A DNA stretch of 64,000 nt from a marine actinobacterium MedAcidi-G2B (GCA_000817115.1 JUEO01000001.1:1-64000), one strand, 5' to 3'. Shown: positions 8,257 through 17,933, counted from the stretch's first letter. Translations and numbers: made by a program. The notes: generated by a model from the letters alone, not told the origin.

Positions 8257-11200
8257 GAGAGCTGCGGCTATCGTCATTGCTGGAGGCCTTCTGTTTGCGT
8301 GCGGAGAGGCGAACATTGACACGACGCTGCCGTCCGATTCCTCAGTGGTGCTCACCACCGAGGACACGACACCAGCTGAACTAACACCGGTTGAACCACC
8401 ACTGGTCGAACCGACACCGGTCAACCTTGGTGAGATTCCAACGGTCTTTATCAAGTGCTACTTCAATGAGGATCCAATGGAAGCTGCTCAATTGGGTACT
8501 GGAGGTACTTGGCTCCAGTTCCGCGGTGATCGGGCATTATCTGGTCGGTCGGGGCTAGTTGGTACTACGACCTGTCCTGAGGTCTTCTGGTCTCATGACC
8601 TTGGCGCTCGGTTGTCATTACTTGAGGTGGAATTTGACTCGTCGGTTTCAAAATCCTTACCTCTTCCAGACACTGGGGAGTTGGGTGACCGCTTTGAACT
8701 TTTCAATAGGTATGCGGTGGGAGAGCGCTGGTTTGATCTCGACGGTGATGGGTGGAATCAAGAAAAGTCCACTGATCATGGAGTTCACCGGGTTGGCGAT
8801 CTGCTTCCTGACCTGCCTGGATACGAAATGATCAGTTGTGATACAGGGCAGTACCAAATTGGGGCAGGAGGTGGTGATCCACTTCCTTGCTATCTCCTAA
8901 ACCGTTCAAAGTACGCATGGGAGACCGTATGGATAAGCGAACCGTTTAGTGGGTTCACCAACGACATGTCCATAGCCGGTCAGCCTCTCATCGGTGACTT
9001 CGACGTCGATGGCGAACCTGAGGTTGCAGTCTTGCCGTGGTACGACGTTCAGATTCTTGACCTCGCCACCGGCACTCTCGAAGCCTCTGGTAACTACAAA
9101 ATCAACGTCGGGGGTGAAAGCCATGAGTACGACGCAGGTGATCCAACTACTGGCAGGGGATACGGGTTTTTTGGCGCATACGACCTAGGTAATGATGACC
9201 GTTCGGAGTTCGTGATTTTAGGTGATTTCGAAATGTTCGTCTCCGTGCTCGGGTGGAGAGACGATAAGCTCGTCGAACTCTGGGATCACCAGATCACCAA
9301 AGGAATTTACGAGAGTACTGTGATTCACGAGCCGGGCGCCTCACCGGTAGCAGACATAAATGGGGATGGCGCCCTCGATATTGTGACGTCGATTTTCAAC
9401 GAGCATGGCGACGGGCAGTGGCATGTCGTTGGCTTTGATGGGTTGACTGGAACAACCATCGTCGATCTCGTTAACCGGCATTTAGCTGCGCTCGGCGATC
9501 TAGATGGCGACGGTATAGCAGAATTGTTTGTGACCGTGACCGAAGGTTCAGCGGTTCCTGATTATGGGCCCGTGGAAATTCTTGATGCAACCCAAGCCTT
9601 GCCGCGGTCAGTGTGGTCCTCTAACAGTTCCGGCTTTGAGCGTCTCGATATTCCTGAGTTTCCTCTTCACGTCAACAGCCGTGCCACATGGCAACGAAAG
9701 TCAATTTTTCTCCACCAAGACCCTCAATCAAATGGATTGATGTTCGCGACAAGATCCCAGGAGCAAGAAACCGATAACGTGACAATCCACTTCAATCGGG
9801 CTACTGGTGGCATTGTTTCAGAGATTGGTTCCATAACTGGGCCGCTACTGGAACTCAGAGGTATTGATCAGGGCGCAGAGACCCTTCGTTTCCTTGTTGG
9901 GGCGTCCAATTCTCGGCCCGGGACCTCGGTCACTACAGACGGGTTGGAAGCGACGATTGCCTACAGCGGCCGCACTCAGGACAAAGACGGACATCTAGCT
10001 TCCAAAGAATCATTACTGACAGGTAGTGTGGTCGGCGATCTTGATGGCAGTGGGCCATTCGTAGTGACCCAAGGAGTTAACGAAACAATCCAAGCCCTCA
10101 AGGTTGATACTGAGTCAGGGTTAGCCAATATCGCCTGGACAACTTCCGGCTGGGGTATGGTCTCTGGATACCACACAATCACTTCGAATAGTCGGGGATT
10201 CGCTTCTGTTGCGCTCGCTGACATTTACGGAACTGGCGAACATGCTGTACTTGTAGCTGATAAGAGACCTAATGGCTTCGCTGTACTGAGAGCACTGGAC
10301 GGCAGTGGGGAGTCGATTTGGGAAACAGAGTTCGATGTTTCAGGAGATCCACCTATTTTTGGTACTAGTGGAATCACCCACTGGACTGCTGGACACTTCC
10401 GAGATCTCGATCGTGAGGACGTCCTTGTCGCTGTTCGCAAGACGAAGATGCACTCTGAACAACTTCATCTCTTAGATGGGCGTACCGGCGACGTCCTTTG
10501 GATCCGAGAAAGCGGTGGTTTGTACTCATGTAACGTTCCTTATGAAACAGGTGCGAGTGGTTCCCACATGGCTATCTTCGACTGGGATGGCGACGGTCTC
10601 GACGATATTCTCAACACCTACTCAGGATTGTTTGCGGTGTACGACGGCTCGGACGCCTCGATGCTCTTAAACCGGTGGACAACCGAATGTTGGAGAGGTT
10701 GGGGACCTGACTTGTCTGGGATATTCGATCAGGGCTTTAGAAAACACCCCCTCCCTGTCGCCGCCGATTTCCTCGGAAACGGAACCGAACAGATCCTCCT
10801 CGCTGGTATTGACAGCACGATCGCCGTGCTTGAGACTAGCGGCGATCCAATCTGGCATAGCGAGATGTTTTCTGGAAGCCCGAAGCGCACGATGCAGGGC
10901 ATCGGTGACATCGACGGTGATGGTGACCTTGACTTGGTCAGCGTCGGTCACTGCAATGAAGGAGACAGCGAAATCCAGGTTTTTGAGGCTTCCACCGGCG
11001 ATCTTCGATGGACTTTAGATCTCAATCCAGTGTGCAGTTTATGGATGGTACCGACCCATGTCGTAACTGTGGACCTAGACGGCGATGGTCGAGACGAAGC
11101 CCTGTTCACCTACGGCAACGTTCTCTACGCGATAGGAGAGGGCGAAGATGGAAGTGGTCACCTCGCATGGTATGCAACCTTCGCACCTAATTCATGGCAG

Positions 11201-11299
11201 GCTTTACTCGGCGATCTAGCAATCGGCGATGTTGACGGGACTGGAAAACCACAGATTTTAGTAAATACCGAATCCGGTCACCTCTATGGGATCGGATGA
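8222..11299 (+). CDS. FG-GAP/VCBS-repeat lipoprotein
   Basis: A large (1025-residue) predicted lipoprotein. After a basic start, residues 13-27 are hydrophobic and end in the lipobox LFAC (Cys27). A Thr/Pro-rich linker follows, then a long beta-propeller-like body with many calcium-binding loops of the type DxDGDGxxD, for example DLDGDGWNQ, DINGDGALDIV, DWDGDGLDDIL, DIDGDGDLDLV and DLDGDGRDEAL. Such proteins are exposed on the cell surface and bind ligands or matrix; no enzyme motif is visible. Possible starts (ATG 8222, GTG 8225, TTG 8231) all lie inside the sulfatase 3' end. The gene is visibly richer in G+C than its neighbours, which hints at separate ancestry. Confidence 0.85.
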   Translation: MVNLRQALQPNKRAAAIVIAGGLLFACGEANIDTTLPSDSSVVLTTEDTTPAELTPVEPPLVEPTPVNLGEIPTVFIKCYFNEDPMEAAQLGTGGTWLQFRGDRALSGRSGLVGTTTCPEVFWSHDLGARLSLLEVEFDSSVSKSLPLPDTGELGDRFELFNRYAVGERWFDLDGDGWNQEKSTDHGVHRVGDLLPDLPGYEMISCDTGQYQIGAGGGDPLPCYLLNRSKYAWETVWISEPFSGFTNDMSIAGQPLIGDFDVDGEPEVAVLPWYDVQILDLATGTLEASGNYKINVGGESHEYDAGDPTTGRGYGFFGAYDLGNDDRSEFVILGDFEMFVSVLGWRDDKLVELWDHQITKGIYESTVIHEPGASPVADINGDGALDIVTSIFNEHGDGQWHVVGFDGLTGTTIVDLVNRHLAALGDLDGDGIAELFVTVTEGSAVPDYGPVEILDATQALPRSVWSSNSSGFERLDIPEFPLHVNSRATWQRKSIFLHQDPQSNGLMFATRSQEQETDNVTIHFNRATGGIVSEIGSITGPLLELRGIDQGAETLRFLVGASNSRPGTSVTTDGLEATIAYSGRTQDKDGHLASKESLLTGSVVGDLDGSGPFVVTQGVNETIQALKVDTESGLANIAWTTSGWGMVSGYHTITSNSRGFASVALADIYGTGEHAVLVADKRPNGFAVLRALDGSGESIWETEFDVSGDPPIFGTSGITHWTAGHFRDLDREDVLVAVRKTKMHSEQLHLLDGRTGDVLWIRESGGLYSCNVPYETGASGSHMAIFDWDGDGLDDILNTYSGLFAVYDGSDASMLLNRWTTECWRGWGPDLSGIFDQGFRKHPLPVAADFLGNGTEQILLAGIDSTIAVLETSGDPIWHSEMFSGSPKRTMQGIGDIDGDGDLDLVSVGHCNEGDSEIQVFEASTGDLRWTLDLNPVCSLWMVPTHVVTVDLDGDGRDEALFTYGNVLYAIGEGEDGSGHLAWYATFAPNSWQALLGDLAIGDVDGTGKPQILVNTESGHLYGIG

Positions 11300-11345
11300 A
11301 GAACCCAGAAAGAACTGTCGCTTAATTCGCTTTTACTAATTGTTC

Positions 11346-11492
11346 TCAGAGGCGGTCGCCTATTTTCCAGCCTGCTATTGCTCCTGCTGGAATAAGTACC
11401 GCAAATGCCCACCACTCTCCTACAAGCCCACCAGAAATGATTCCACCTGAGATTGCGAAGATTATTCCAAAGAATAATGATTTGATATTCAT
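11346..11492 (-). CDS. Small hydrophobic membrane protein (48 aa)
   Basis: A 48-codon frame starting MNIKSLFFGIIFAISGG and ending GWKIGDRL. It is almost wholly hydrophobic, with two possible membrane segments joined by a GEWW turn. A good ribosome site (GAGG, about 8 bases before ATG 11492) precedes it. It lies 32 bp downstream of the aldehyde dehydrogenase gene on the same strand and is probably co-transcribed with it. I do not recognise a family. Confidence 0.55.
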   Translation of the reverse strand: MNIKSLFFGIIFAISGGIISGGLVGEWWAFAVLIPAGAIAGWKIGDRL

Positions 11493-11524
11493 GATAAAGC
11501 CTCTACCTGTTCTGGACTAACGTC

Positions 11525-12925
11525 CTAGGCTGGCATGTTTATTTGTTTTGCTTCGAGAAATTCTTCCATTCCGAAGCGACCTAACTCTCGACCGTTACCA
11601 GATTTTTTGTAGCCTCCGAATGGAGCATTTGTATTCAGGAAAGACCCGTTTACGTCCACTTCTCCGGTTTGCATTCGTTTAGCAACTTTAAGAGCTCGAT
11701 CAGTATCAGAACTCCAGACGCCACCAGATAGACCGTAATCAGAGTCGTTGGCGATTCTGATAGCGTCCTCTTCGTCGGTATAACCGATCACTGACAGCAC
11801 AGGTCCAAATATTTCTTCCTGAGCGATAGCCATCGAGTTATCAACGTTCGCGAATACGGTTGGTTGTACGTGATAGCCAACTTCACGGCCTTCAGGTTTC
11901 CCGGTGCCTCCAGCAACTAATGTGGCACCTTCATCGATACCTTTTTGGATGTATCCCTGAACTCGATCCCATTGTGCTTGAGAGACAAGTGGTCCAAGTC
12001 TGGCTCCGGCTGCTGTCGCAGCTTCTCCAGCTAATGCAGCAGCTTCATCCATGCGGTCTGCTGGAACGAGAAGACGAGTTAAAGCACTGCAAGTTTGACC
12101 AGAGTTAAGGAAGCAAGCGTTAATCGCACCTGGAATGGCTGAAGCAAAGTCTGCATCGTCAAGAATAATGTTTGCTGATTTACCGCCGAGTTCTTGATGA
12201 ACACGCGTAACGTTTGGAGCAGCAACTTCAGCAACACGAGTTCCTGCACGGGTTGATCCGGTAAAAGAGATCATGTCTATACCAGGATGAGCAGCAATGG
12301 CTTCGCCTACTACTGGCCCTACACCTGAAACAAGGTTGAAAACTCCTGGAGGGAAGTTAAGGCCATCAATAATTTCAGTGAGTAAGAAAGCATTCAAAGG
12401 AGCTACTTCACTTGGTTTTAAAACTACGGTGCAGCCCACTGCCATAGCTGGAGCTACTTTTGCCATAATTTGGTGAAGTGGATAATTCCAAGGTGTAATA
12501 CACCCAACGACACCCATCGGCTCACGAGTAACCAGAGTATTTCCCATTTGCTCTTCAAAGGCAAAATCACGAGCCGTTTGCGAAACACTGGAAGTTGTTC
12601 CTGCGGGCAAACCAGCTTGGATCATGTTGGCGAGAGGCTGCGGCATCCCCATTTCGGCGGAAATAAGTTCTCCTACTTCCTCCATGCGTTCTCCTAGTTG
12701 TCCAGCCAATCCTTCAATATAAGACAAGCGTTCCTCTAAGCTAAGAGCAGACCAAGAGGGAAAAGCGGCGCGAGCAGCTTCAACAGCTGCGTTAACATCG
12801 GAAGCGACTCCGTCAGGTATAGATCCTACAATTTCTTCGGTCGAAGGGTTCATGACATCAATTGAGCCATCTCCTCCAGAAGGGACCCAGGCCCCATTTA
12901 TATAAATGTTTTCATGGTTTTTCAT
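11525..12925 (-). CDS. Aldehyde dehydrogenase family protein
   Basis: NAD(P)-dependent oxidation of an aldehyde to an acid. The core motifs are intact: [32 protein letters not shown], the catalytic-base segment [12 protein letters not shown], and [11 protein letters not shown] with the catalytic cysteine. The C-terminal [17 protein letters not shown] is also typical. At 466 residues it is slightly short but complete. Substrate is not determined by sequence. The small membrane-protein gene at 11346-11492 follows it closely. Confidence 0.93.
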   Translation of the reverse strand: MKNHENIYINGAWVPSGGDGSIDVMNPSTEEIVGSIPDGVASDVNAAVEAARAAFPSWSALSLEERLSYIEGLAGQLGERMEEVGELISAEMGMPQPLANMIQAGLPAGTTSSVSQTARDFAFEEQMGNTLVTREPMGVVGCITPWNYPLHQIMAKVAPAMAVGCTVVLKPSEVAPLNAFLLTEIIDGLNFPPGVFNLVSGVGPVVGEAIAAHPGIDMISFTGSTRAGTRVAEVAAPNVTRVHQELGGKSANIILDDADFASAIPGAINACFLNSGQTCSALTRLLVPADRMDEAAALAGEAATAAGARLGPLVSQAQWDRVQGYIQKGIDEGATLVAGGTGKPEGREVGYHVQPTVFANVDNSMAIAQEEIFGPVLSVIGYTDEEDAIRIANDSDYGLSGGVWSSDTDRALKVAKRMQTGEVDVNGSFLNTNAPFGGYKKSGNGRELGRFGMEEFLEAKQINMPA

Positions 12926-12996
12926 TGGTTCACCTCACTGTTGTACCTTGATGATACTGCTCTATTTTCTTGATGAATGCAAAGAGCAACCAAAGA

Positions 12997-13794
12997 TTAT
13001 TCAACCATAAAATTTAGAAAATTATTAAAATCGTTATCAGAAATTTTAAGACCATCTTTTCGAAAAATTTCCCACGACCCCCATTCAGACTTGATGGCTG
13101 AAAAAACTGACTGCATATATGAAGGCTTCGTCATTACTAGAGCACGTAAAGGATCGAGAAGATGGTCTTCTATTTCAGATTCAAGACAATCTTGCTGTTC
13201 CGCCAAACTTTTTCTATAAGAATCTAAATGCGATTCAATTTGGTTTTTCCTCACTTCATTACTAAGTAAAAAATCTTCTATGACTTCATCTTCACTTACT
13301 CCAAGAAGGCCGAGAAGAATTGCTGCCACAAAACCAGTCCGATCTTTTCCAGCAGTGCAGTTGAAAAGCAGGGGGTAATTGTTTGGATTCACGGCCAATT
13401 CAAACACAGGACGATAAAGATGTAGCCGGTCTGTGACTATTTCTCCAAAATATTTATCAATCATTCCAGAAGCCTGTTTAGCAATATCAGGATTATTGAG
13501 CGCTCCAGCAACAACGGCAAATTCGTTATCTGAAGATGAAACAGAAATCTCATTAATTGAACAGTCCTGGAGAAAAGGGTGGGGTCGTTCTTGGTTTTCT
13601 TTCGGCCGCCGTAAATCAATAATTGTTTTTAACTGCAAACTGCGCAAAAACTCTAGATCCGATTCTGTTAAATCAGATAGATGCCCAGATCTGTAAATGT
13701 GACTGGTTTGAACTTTATTTCCACCACAAACTTGAATTCCTCCAATATCGCGGAGGTTCGCTTTGGGTATGAGTATTCGGTTGTTGCTTCTCAT
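12997..13794 (-). CDS. Tyrosine/dual-specificity protein phosphatase, altered P-loop
   Basis: A 265-residue protein of the PTP family that includes mycobacterial PtpB. It begins with NLRDIGGIQ, then YRSGHLSDLT, IIDLRRPKE and the P-loop LLFNCTAGKDRTGFVAA at about 142-158. Cys146 and Arg152 of the CX5R catalytic loop are present, but the residue before the cysteine is Asn145 where nearly all family members have histidine. This may lower the reactivity of the thiol or shift substrate. Possible substrates are phosphoproteins or phosphoinositides. Transcribed alone, upstream of the tRNA group. Confidence 0.82.
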   Translation of the reverse strand: MRSNNRILIPKANLRDIGGIQVCGGNKVQTSHIYRSGHLSDLTESDLEFLRSLQLKTIIDLRRPKENQERPHPFLQDCSINEISVSSSDNEFAVVAGALNNPDIAKQASGMIDKYFGEIVTDRLHLYRPVFELAVNPNNYPLLFNCTAGKDRTGFVAAILLGLLGVSEDEVIEDFLLSNEVRKNQIESHLDSYRKSLAEQQDCLESEIEDHLLDPLRALVMTKPSYMQSVFSAIKSEWGSWEIFRKDGLKISDNDFNNFLNFMVE

Positions 13795-13860
13795 GGCTTA
13801 TTTAATAACCAATGATGACTCATATAAAAATTCATTGGTCCAATATTATGTCATTGTATT

Positions 13861-13936
13861 TGGTGGTCGGGACCGGCGTCGATCCGGTGACCTTCCGCTT
13901 TTCAGGCGGACGCTCTGCCAACTGAGCTACCCGACC
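13861..13936 (-). tRNA. tRNA-Phe (GAA)
   Basis: A complete cloverleaf can be drawn: acceptor GGTCGGG/CCCGACC, D-arm TAGCTCAGTTGGCAGAGC, anticodon stem TCCGC/GCGGA around loop CTGAAAA (anticodon GAA) and a T-arm ending in the GGTC...GACC region. The 3' ACCA is encoded. Confidence 0.95.
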
Positions 13937-13968
13937 CCAATGCCTATCCAAAGATAAACAATGGTTTG

Positions 13969-14043
13969 CGGTCCTGACGAGATTTGAACTCGCGACCTCC
14001 GCCTTGACAGGGCGGCGTGCACTCCAGGCTGCACCACAGGACC
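13969..14043 (-). tRNA. tRNA-Asp (GTC)
   Basis: Acceptor GGTCCTG/CAGGACC, anticodon stem CCGCC/GGCGG with loop CTGTCAA (anticodon GTC), T-loop GTTCAAATC. The 3' CCA is not encoded. It is the middle tRNA of a three-gene minus-strand group. Confidence 0.95.
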
Positions 14044-14085
14044 AGAACTGGTGAATGGTTAAAACCATACACCACTATATGTTCG

Positions 14086-14158
14086 CACCCCCAACGGGAT
14101 TTGAACCCGTGTTACCTGCGTGAAAGGCAGGCGTCCTAGGCCGCTAGACGATGGGGGC
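14086..14158 (-). tRNA. tRNA-Glu (TTC)
   Basis: Acceptor GCCCCCA/TGGGGGT (with the G1-U72 pair seen in actinobacterial tRNA-Glu), anticodon stem CCTGC/GCAGG with loop CTTTCAC (anticodon TTC), T-loop GTTCAAATC. CCA is not encoded. This tRNA is also the substrate that HemA (50711) consumes for heme synthesis. Confidence 0.95.
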
Positions 14159-14222
14159 TCTACCCACGTGAGGGCGAAATAACGTTATCAAATACAGTCT
14201 GTCGCCTGAAACGTGTTCTTGC

Positions 14223-14711
14223 TTATGTTTTATTAAAATCTTCTAAAGAAAAATTACTTGCTGTTACAGCTTCTTCAAGTAATACAGCTAACCAGATAAA
14301 GAGTGTCTGCTCTGGATTATGAATTTGTCCAAAGTCAAACTCATCTTCTTCCGACACATTAAGTCGAGTTCCAAGAATTAAACGGAGACTATTTATTACT
14401 AGCATCCACGCAAAAAAGTCCTCCAATTCAATGGATTCAAGCCAGATTGTTGTTTCAAGGACATCAATAGATTCCAGCTTCTCTTTAAGTAAGTCGTCAT
14501 GAACTAGATCGTCGTATTCGTCATTTAATTCTGAATCTTTTAGATAAGCCGGGGGGTAAAGCCTTTGAAGAGATTGATCAGAATCGTCAATTAGCATCGA
14601 GCGAAACTGTTTTACTAATTCAAGTAGTACTTCTCTGCTTTCGTTATCCAGACGAATTTCCACCTGCTTTAAATCAGGTCTGCCCAAAAATGCGTGAACA
14701 ACTTCACTCAT
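14223..14711 (-). CDS. DUF2017 family protein (ClpS partner gene)
   Basis: A helical, acidic protein of 162 residues that matches the actinobacterial DUF2017 family, whose genes lie directly after clpS. Its molecular role is not established. The start at ATG 14711 (MSEVVHAF) overlaps the clpS stop as ATGA, which supports translational coupling; the upstream in-frame ATG at 14741 would run deep into clpS. It is last in a ctaA-clpS-DUF2017 run. Confidence 0.82.
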   Translation of the reverse strand: MSEVVHAFLGRPDLKQVEIRLDNESREVLLELVKQFRSMLIDDSDQSLQRLYPPAYLKDSELNDEYDDLVHDDLLKEKLESIDVLETTIWLESIELEDFFAWMLVINSLRLILGTRLNVSEEDEFDFGQIHNPEQTLFIWLAVLLEEAVTASNFSLEDFNKT

Positions 14712-15013
14712 GATGAACTGTCTTTTTCCATTGTTGCCCAAAGACCATGACCATGTAGACGAAAAACGTCAAACTCTGCTCGTTCACGATTGCCAGCCGA
14801 AACAACTGCACGTCCTTGGTGATGAACTTCAAGCATTAACTTGTCAGCTTTCTCCTTGCTGTATCCGAACAACTTTTGTAAAACAAAAGAGACATAGGAC
14901 ATCAGATTTATTGGATCATTCCAAACAATCACAATCCAAGGTTGATCATGTTTAACTTCGCTTGATTCTCCAACCGCAGGTTCAACGATTTCAATAGGGG
15001 AGAGACTCATCAT
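14708..15013 (-). CDS. clpS: ATP-dependent Clp protease adaptor ClpS
   Basis: Delivers N-end-rule substrates to the ClpAP/ClpCP protease. The fold signature is present: [47 protein letters not shown], holding the N-degron pocket (NDPxNxxxYV) and the Clp-contact helix. The start ATG 15013 overlaps the ctaA stop as ATGA and gives a 101-residue product, normal for ClpS. An earlier in-frame ATG at 15058 would lie inside ctaA and is rejected. Confidence 0.92.
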   Translation of the reverse strand: MMSLSPIEIVEPAVGESSEVKHDQPWIVIVWNDPINLMSYVSFVLQKLFGYSKEKADKLMLEVHHQGRAVVSAGNRERAEFDVFRLHGHGLWATMEKDSSS

Positions 15014-15921
15014 TTCGATCCATGAGCAATGAGCCACGACTTCACCAAAGTCGCCCATAGAGCAGTAGCGCCGGCAATATGTAAACCAACAAGCAACTCA
15101 GGGACTCCTGTGAAATATTGAACCCATCCCACTATCGCTTGACCAAGAGTGACAACACAAAGAACTGTTGTTATAGATCGAAGCGAATTAGCTTTTGAAC
15201 TCTTAAAAACATAAAACGAAAAAACTGTCATTAATACTAAGAAAATGATGACTGTCGAACTATGAACTCGAACTATCTCACGTATCGCAAAGGGAAGCCT
15301 CTCAATCGGATCATCCCTGCTACCAGTATGCGGCCCAGATCCAGTCACCAACATGCCCGAAGCAAGCATTACTAAAGCCCAACTTGTTAAAACAGTTGTG
15401 AACTTAAGAAAAAATTTCTCCGTTGGAGAATCCTTTGGGTCGCTTGCCTTATGGTGCAGAACAACTGCATTCCAAACAAGAACCATAGATAACGCAAAAT
15501 GACCAAGAACCAGCCAAGGGTTTAGATGGCTTAGTACAACAATTCCTCCAAGGACAATTTGCCCTATCAATCCTGCAACTAAACCCAATGACCATTTAAT
15601 TAAGTCATTACGTCTCGGCATTCTAAATAACGAACCAAGAACAGCGAGGATAACGATTACAGAAACAAGCCCCGTGATTAACCTATTTATAAATTCTACC
15701 CATCCGTGGATTCCTGATTCGGGAGAAAACTGGTCGTATTCACAAGTTGGCCAATCTGGACAACCCAAGCCTGAACTAGTCAGACGAACAGCACCACCAG
15801 TTACAACAATTGAGACCAAGAGAAAAAGAGCAACAGCGCAAATTTTTCGATAAGTGTTTGGCTTAAGATTCCTTACCACCTTGCATAGCCTATGACCCCA
15901 GTCAGGCATGACGGCAATCAT
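15010..15921 (-). CDS. ctaA: Heme A synthase (COX15/CtaA family)
   Basis: Oxidises the C8 methyl of heme O to give heme A for the aa3-type oxidase encoded at 17934-24901. The membrane protein begins with a basic tail, then [31 protein letters not shown], the CtaA/COX15 hallmark with its paired cysteines. Histidine-bearing membrane helices follow ([61 protein letters not shown]). About eight segments and 303 residues fit the family. It heads a minus-strand operon with clpS and DUF2017 and is divergent from the SDR gene. Confidence 0.93.
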   Translation of the reverse strand: MIAVMPDWGHRLCKVVRNLKPNTYRKICAVALFLLVSIVVTGGAVRLTSSGLGCPDWPTCEYDQFSPESGIHGWVEFINRLITGLVSVIVILAVLGSLFRMPRRNDLIKWSLGLVAGLIGQIVLGGIVVLSHLNPWLVLGHFALSMVLVWNAVVLHHKASDPKDSPTEKFFLKFTTVLTSWALVMLASGMLVTGSGPHTGSRDDPIERLPFAIREIVRVHSSTVIIFLVLMTVFSFYVFKSSKANSLRSITTVLCVVTLGQAIVGWVQYFTGVPELLVGLHIAGATALWATLVKSWLIAHGSK

Positions 15922-15938
15922 CTTTCTAAGATCACCAT

Positions 15939-16763
15939 ATGGACATAAAAAATAAAGTTGCAGTTATTACTGGTGGAGCAAGCGGAATCGGCGCCGCTCT
16001 TGCTCAACGTTTCTATTCAGAAGGCGCTAAAGCAGTTGTTGTCGCAGATTTGGATGCAGAAAAAGTTAATCAGGTGGCTTCAACAATTGGAGGGCATTCG
16101 TCTGTTTGCGATGTTTCAAATGAAGAAGAAATTAAGAACCTTGTAAAAAAGACAGTCAGCGACCATGGAAGCATTGATCTTTTTGTATCAAACGCCGGCT
16201 ATGTGACGATCGGCGGATTGGAGGATGACGACTCAGAGATGAGAAAAATGTTTGATGTTCATGTTATGGCTCATCTTTATGCCGCGCGACATGCAATTCC
16301 TCACATGGTTGACCAAGGTGGCGGATGGTTACTTAACACTTCTTCTGCTGCAGGTTTACTAACTCAAATTGGTTCGCTTCACTATTCGGTTACAAAACAT
16401 GCCGCGGTTGCACTCGCTGAATGGATTCAAATTACTTATGGGGATAAAGGAATTGGTGTTTCAGTACTATGTCCACAAGCGGTAGCGACAAACATTAAAG
16501 AAAATAGTCCTTCAGCTCATCTTTTCTCTGAAGATGGTGAAAATGTCGCATCAATGGACGGCGTACTTTCAGCCGAAGAATTAGCTGAAGCAGTTATGGA
16601 GGCATTGGTAGATGAACGTTTCCATGTGCTCCCTCATCCAGATGTCGAGGAGTATGTACGTCGAAAAGGAGATGACGTTGATCGTTGGTTACTTGGTATG
16701 AGGCGTTTTCAGAATCGATTATTCCCAGAAGGTTCAACACCTGCAGATTGGTTACTTAGTTAA
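15939..16763 (+). CDS. Short-chain dehydrogenase/reductase (SDR)
   Basis: A classical SDR oxidoreductase of 274 residues. The nucleotide site is VAVITGGASGIGAALA at 7-22, DLDAEKV at 37-43 marks cofactor choice, and SNAG follows at 84-87. The catalytic residues are the serine pair near 135-136, Tyr149 and Lys153 (YSVTK). The substrate is not evident. The C-terminal part (LPHPDVEEYVRRKGDDVDRWLLGMRRF) resembles actinobacterial SDRs of unknown substrate. It sits between ctaA and ctaB without evident functional ties. Confidence 0.9.
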   Translation: MDIKNKVAVITGGASGIGAALAQRFYSEGAKAVVVADLDAEKVNQVASTIGGHSSVCDVSNEEEIKNLVKKTVSDHGSIDLFVSNAGYVTIGGLEDDDSEMRKMFDVHVMAHLYAARHAIPHMVDQGGGWLLNTSSAAGLLTQIGSLHYSVTKHAAVALAEWIQITYGDKGIGVSVLCPQAVATNIKENSPSAHLFSEDGENVASMDGVLSAEELAEAVMEALVDERFHVLPHPDVEEYVRRKGDDVDRWLLGMRRFQNRLFPEGSTPADWLLS

Positions 16764-16805
16764 ATTTTCTTCCTAGAGCACTTACTGTGAATAGTTTCTC
16801 CTAGT

Positions 16806-17699
16806 GTGGTGGTGATGTCGGGTCGAAGTTTACCATTCTTAAATGAGCAGATAGTTGGGTATATCGCCTTAACTAAGCCTCGAATAATTGAACTTCTTCT
16901 TATAACTACTGTTCCGCCAATGTTCGTTGCCGCAGGTGCAGTACCAGGAGCATGGTTGATGATTGCAACTGTGGTTGGGGGGACTTTCGCGGCAGGTGGA
17001 GCAAACGCAATAAATATGTTTATAGATCGCGATATCGATCAACTTATGGAACGCACGAAGAGTCGTCCGCTAGTGACTGGTGTGATATCGCCTAAAAATG
17101 CTTTAATTTTTGCTCTTACTCTAGAAGTCATTGCTTTTATTTGGTTATGGCAATTCGTTAATTTTCTTAGTGCTGTACTTGCGATTTCTGCCACTTTGTT
17201 TTACGTGTTTATCTATTCGCTTTGGTTAAAAAGAACTTCTTCTTTGAACATAGTTATAGGTGGTGCTGCAGGAGCTGTTCCTGTTTTAGTTGGTTGGGCT
17301 GCTGTTACTAATTCACTGAATTGGTCTCCACTAATACTTTTCTTAATCATATTCTTCTGGACGCCTCCGCATTCTTGGGCTTTGATGATTAAATATCGAG
17401 ATGATTACTCGAATGCATCAGTGCCGATGCTTCCTTCAGTGGAAAGCCTTTCTGCAGTTGCGGATCGAATCATTTTGTACACAATTGTACAAATTGCGCT
17501 TACGATCGTTTTTGCTTTTGTAGCAGATATGGGCGTCTTTTATCTTGTTTCAGCAATTGTTCTTGGAGCGATATTTGGTGCTCTTACGTTGCCAGTTAAA
17601 AGAGATCTGAGCGAACGTTCAGCTATGCGTCTCTTCTCATTTTCCATTGTTTATATCACCCTACTTTTTGGGGCCATAACACTGGATGTGGTCATTTAA
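16806..17699 (+). CDS. ctaB: Protoheme IX farnesyltransferase (heme O synthase)
   Basis: Adds a farnesyl group to heme B, giving heme O, the substrate of CtaA. This is a polytopic UbiA-family enzyme: GYIALTKPRIIELLLITTVPPMF at the start, the first prenyl-diphosphate/Mg motif NMFIDRDIDQLMERTKSRPL near 80, and the second region PPHSWALMIKYRDDYSNASVPMLP near 200. At 297 residues it is normal. The start is uncertain among GTG 16806, 16809, 16812 and ATG 16815. A weak, half-conserved Rex-like sequence lies at 16785-16802. Confidence 0.95.
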   Translation: MVVMSGRSLPFLNEQIVGYIALTKPRIIELLLITTVPPMFVAAGAVPGAWLMIATVVGGTFAAGGANAINMFIDRDIDQLMERTKSRPLVTGVISPKNALIFALTLEVIAFIWLWQFVNFLSAVLAISATLFYVFIYSLWLKRTSSLNIVIGGAAGAVPVLVGWAAVTNSLNWSPLILFLIIFFWTPPHSWALMIKYRDDYSNASVPMLPSVESLSAVADRIILYTIVQIALTIVFAFVADMGVFYLVSAIVLGAIFGALTLPVKRDLSERSAMRLFSFSIVYITLLFGAITLDVVI

Positions 17700-17808
17700 A
17701 AGCTGATTGTTAAGAGAGGATGCACCTCATAACTGGCTTAGGGCTTTATCGTTGTTTTAACGAAATGTGCCCGGTTCGCGACCCTTAATAAATATCAACT
17801 AATTTATG

Positions 17809-17852
17809 TTGAGGTTAGGTGTCATAAACGGACATATTTCGTCTAACCTCAA
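17809..17852 (+). promoter_or_regulatory. 10-bp inverted repeat ahead of the oxidase operon
   Basis: TTGAGGTTAG at 17809-17818 is perfectly inverted as CTAACCTCAA at 17843-17852, with 24 bases between. A smaller nested stem (TGTC 17820-17823 / GACA 17831-17834) can form in the loop. No T-run follows, so it is not an obvious terminator. It may be an mRNA leader structure or a protein-binding dyad. It lies just upstream of the Rex-like site. Confidence 0.5.
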
Positions 17853-17862
17853 ACTTAGATGA

Positions 17863-17880
17863 TCGTGAAGTGTTTCACGA
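17863..17880. promoter_or_regulatory. Rex-operator-like palindrome upstream of the oxidase operon
   Basis: TCGTGAAGTGTTTCACGA is a perfect 7-4-7 dyad. It has the spacing of the actinobacterial Rex operator (TTGTGAA-n4-TTCACAA) and differs from it only at the second and the symmetric second-last base. It ends 53 bp before the first gene of the operon (17934), where a repressor could block transcription. A Rex protein is encoded in this window at 49898-50545. Confidence 0.6.
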
Positions 17881-17933
17881 ACTGACAATAATTATGGGAA
17901 AATTGTCTAGGCCTACAGAGTGATTAACCTTCA

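Noticed and set aside
17749-17763. Terminator after ctaB (TCGTT-GTTTT-AACGA)
   Set aside because: A 5-bp AT-rich stem with no T-run after it is too weak.
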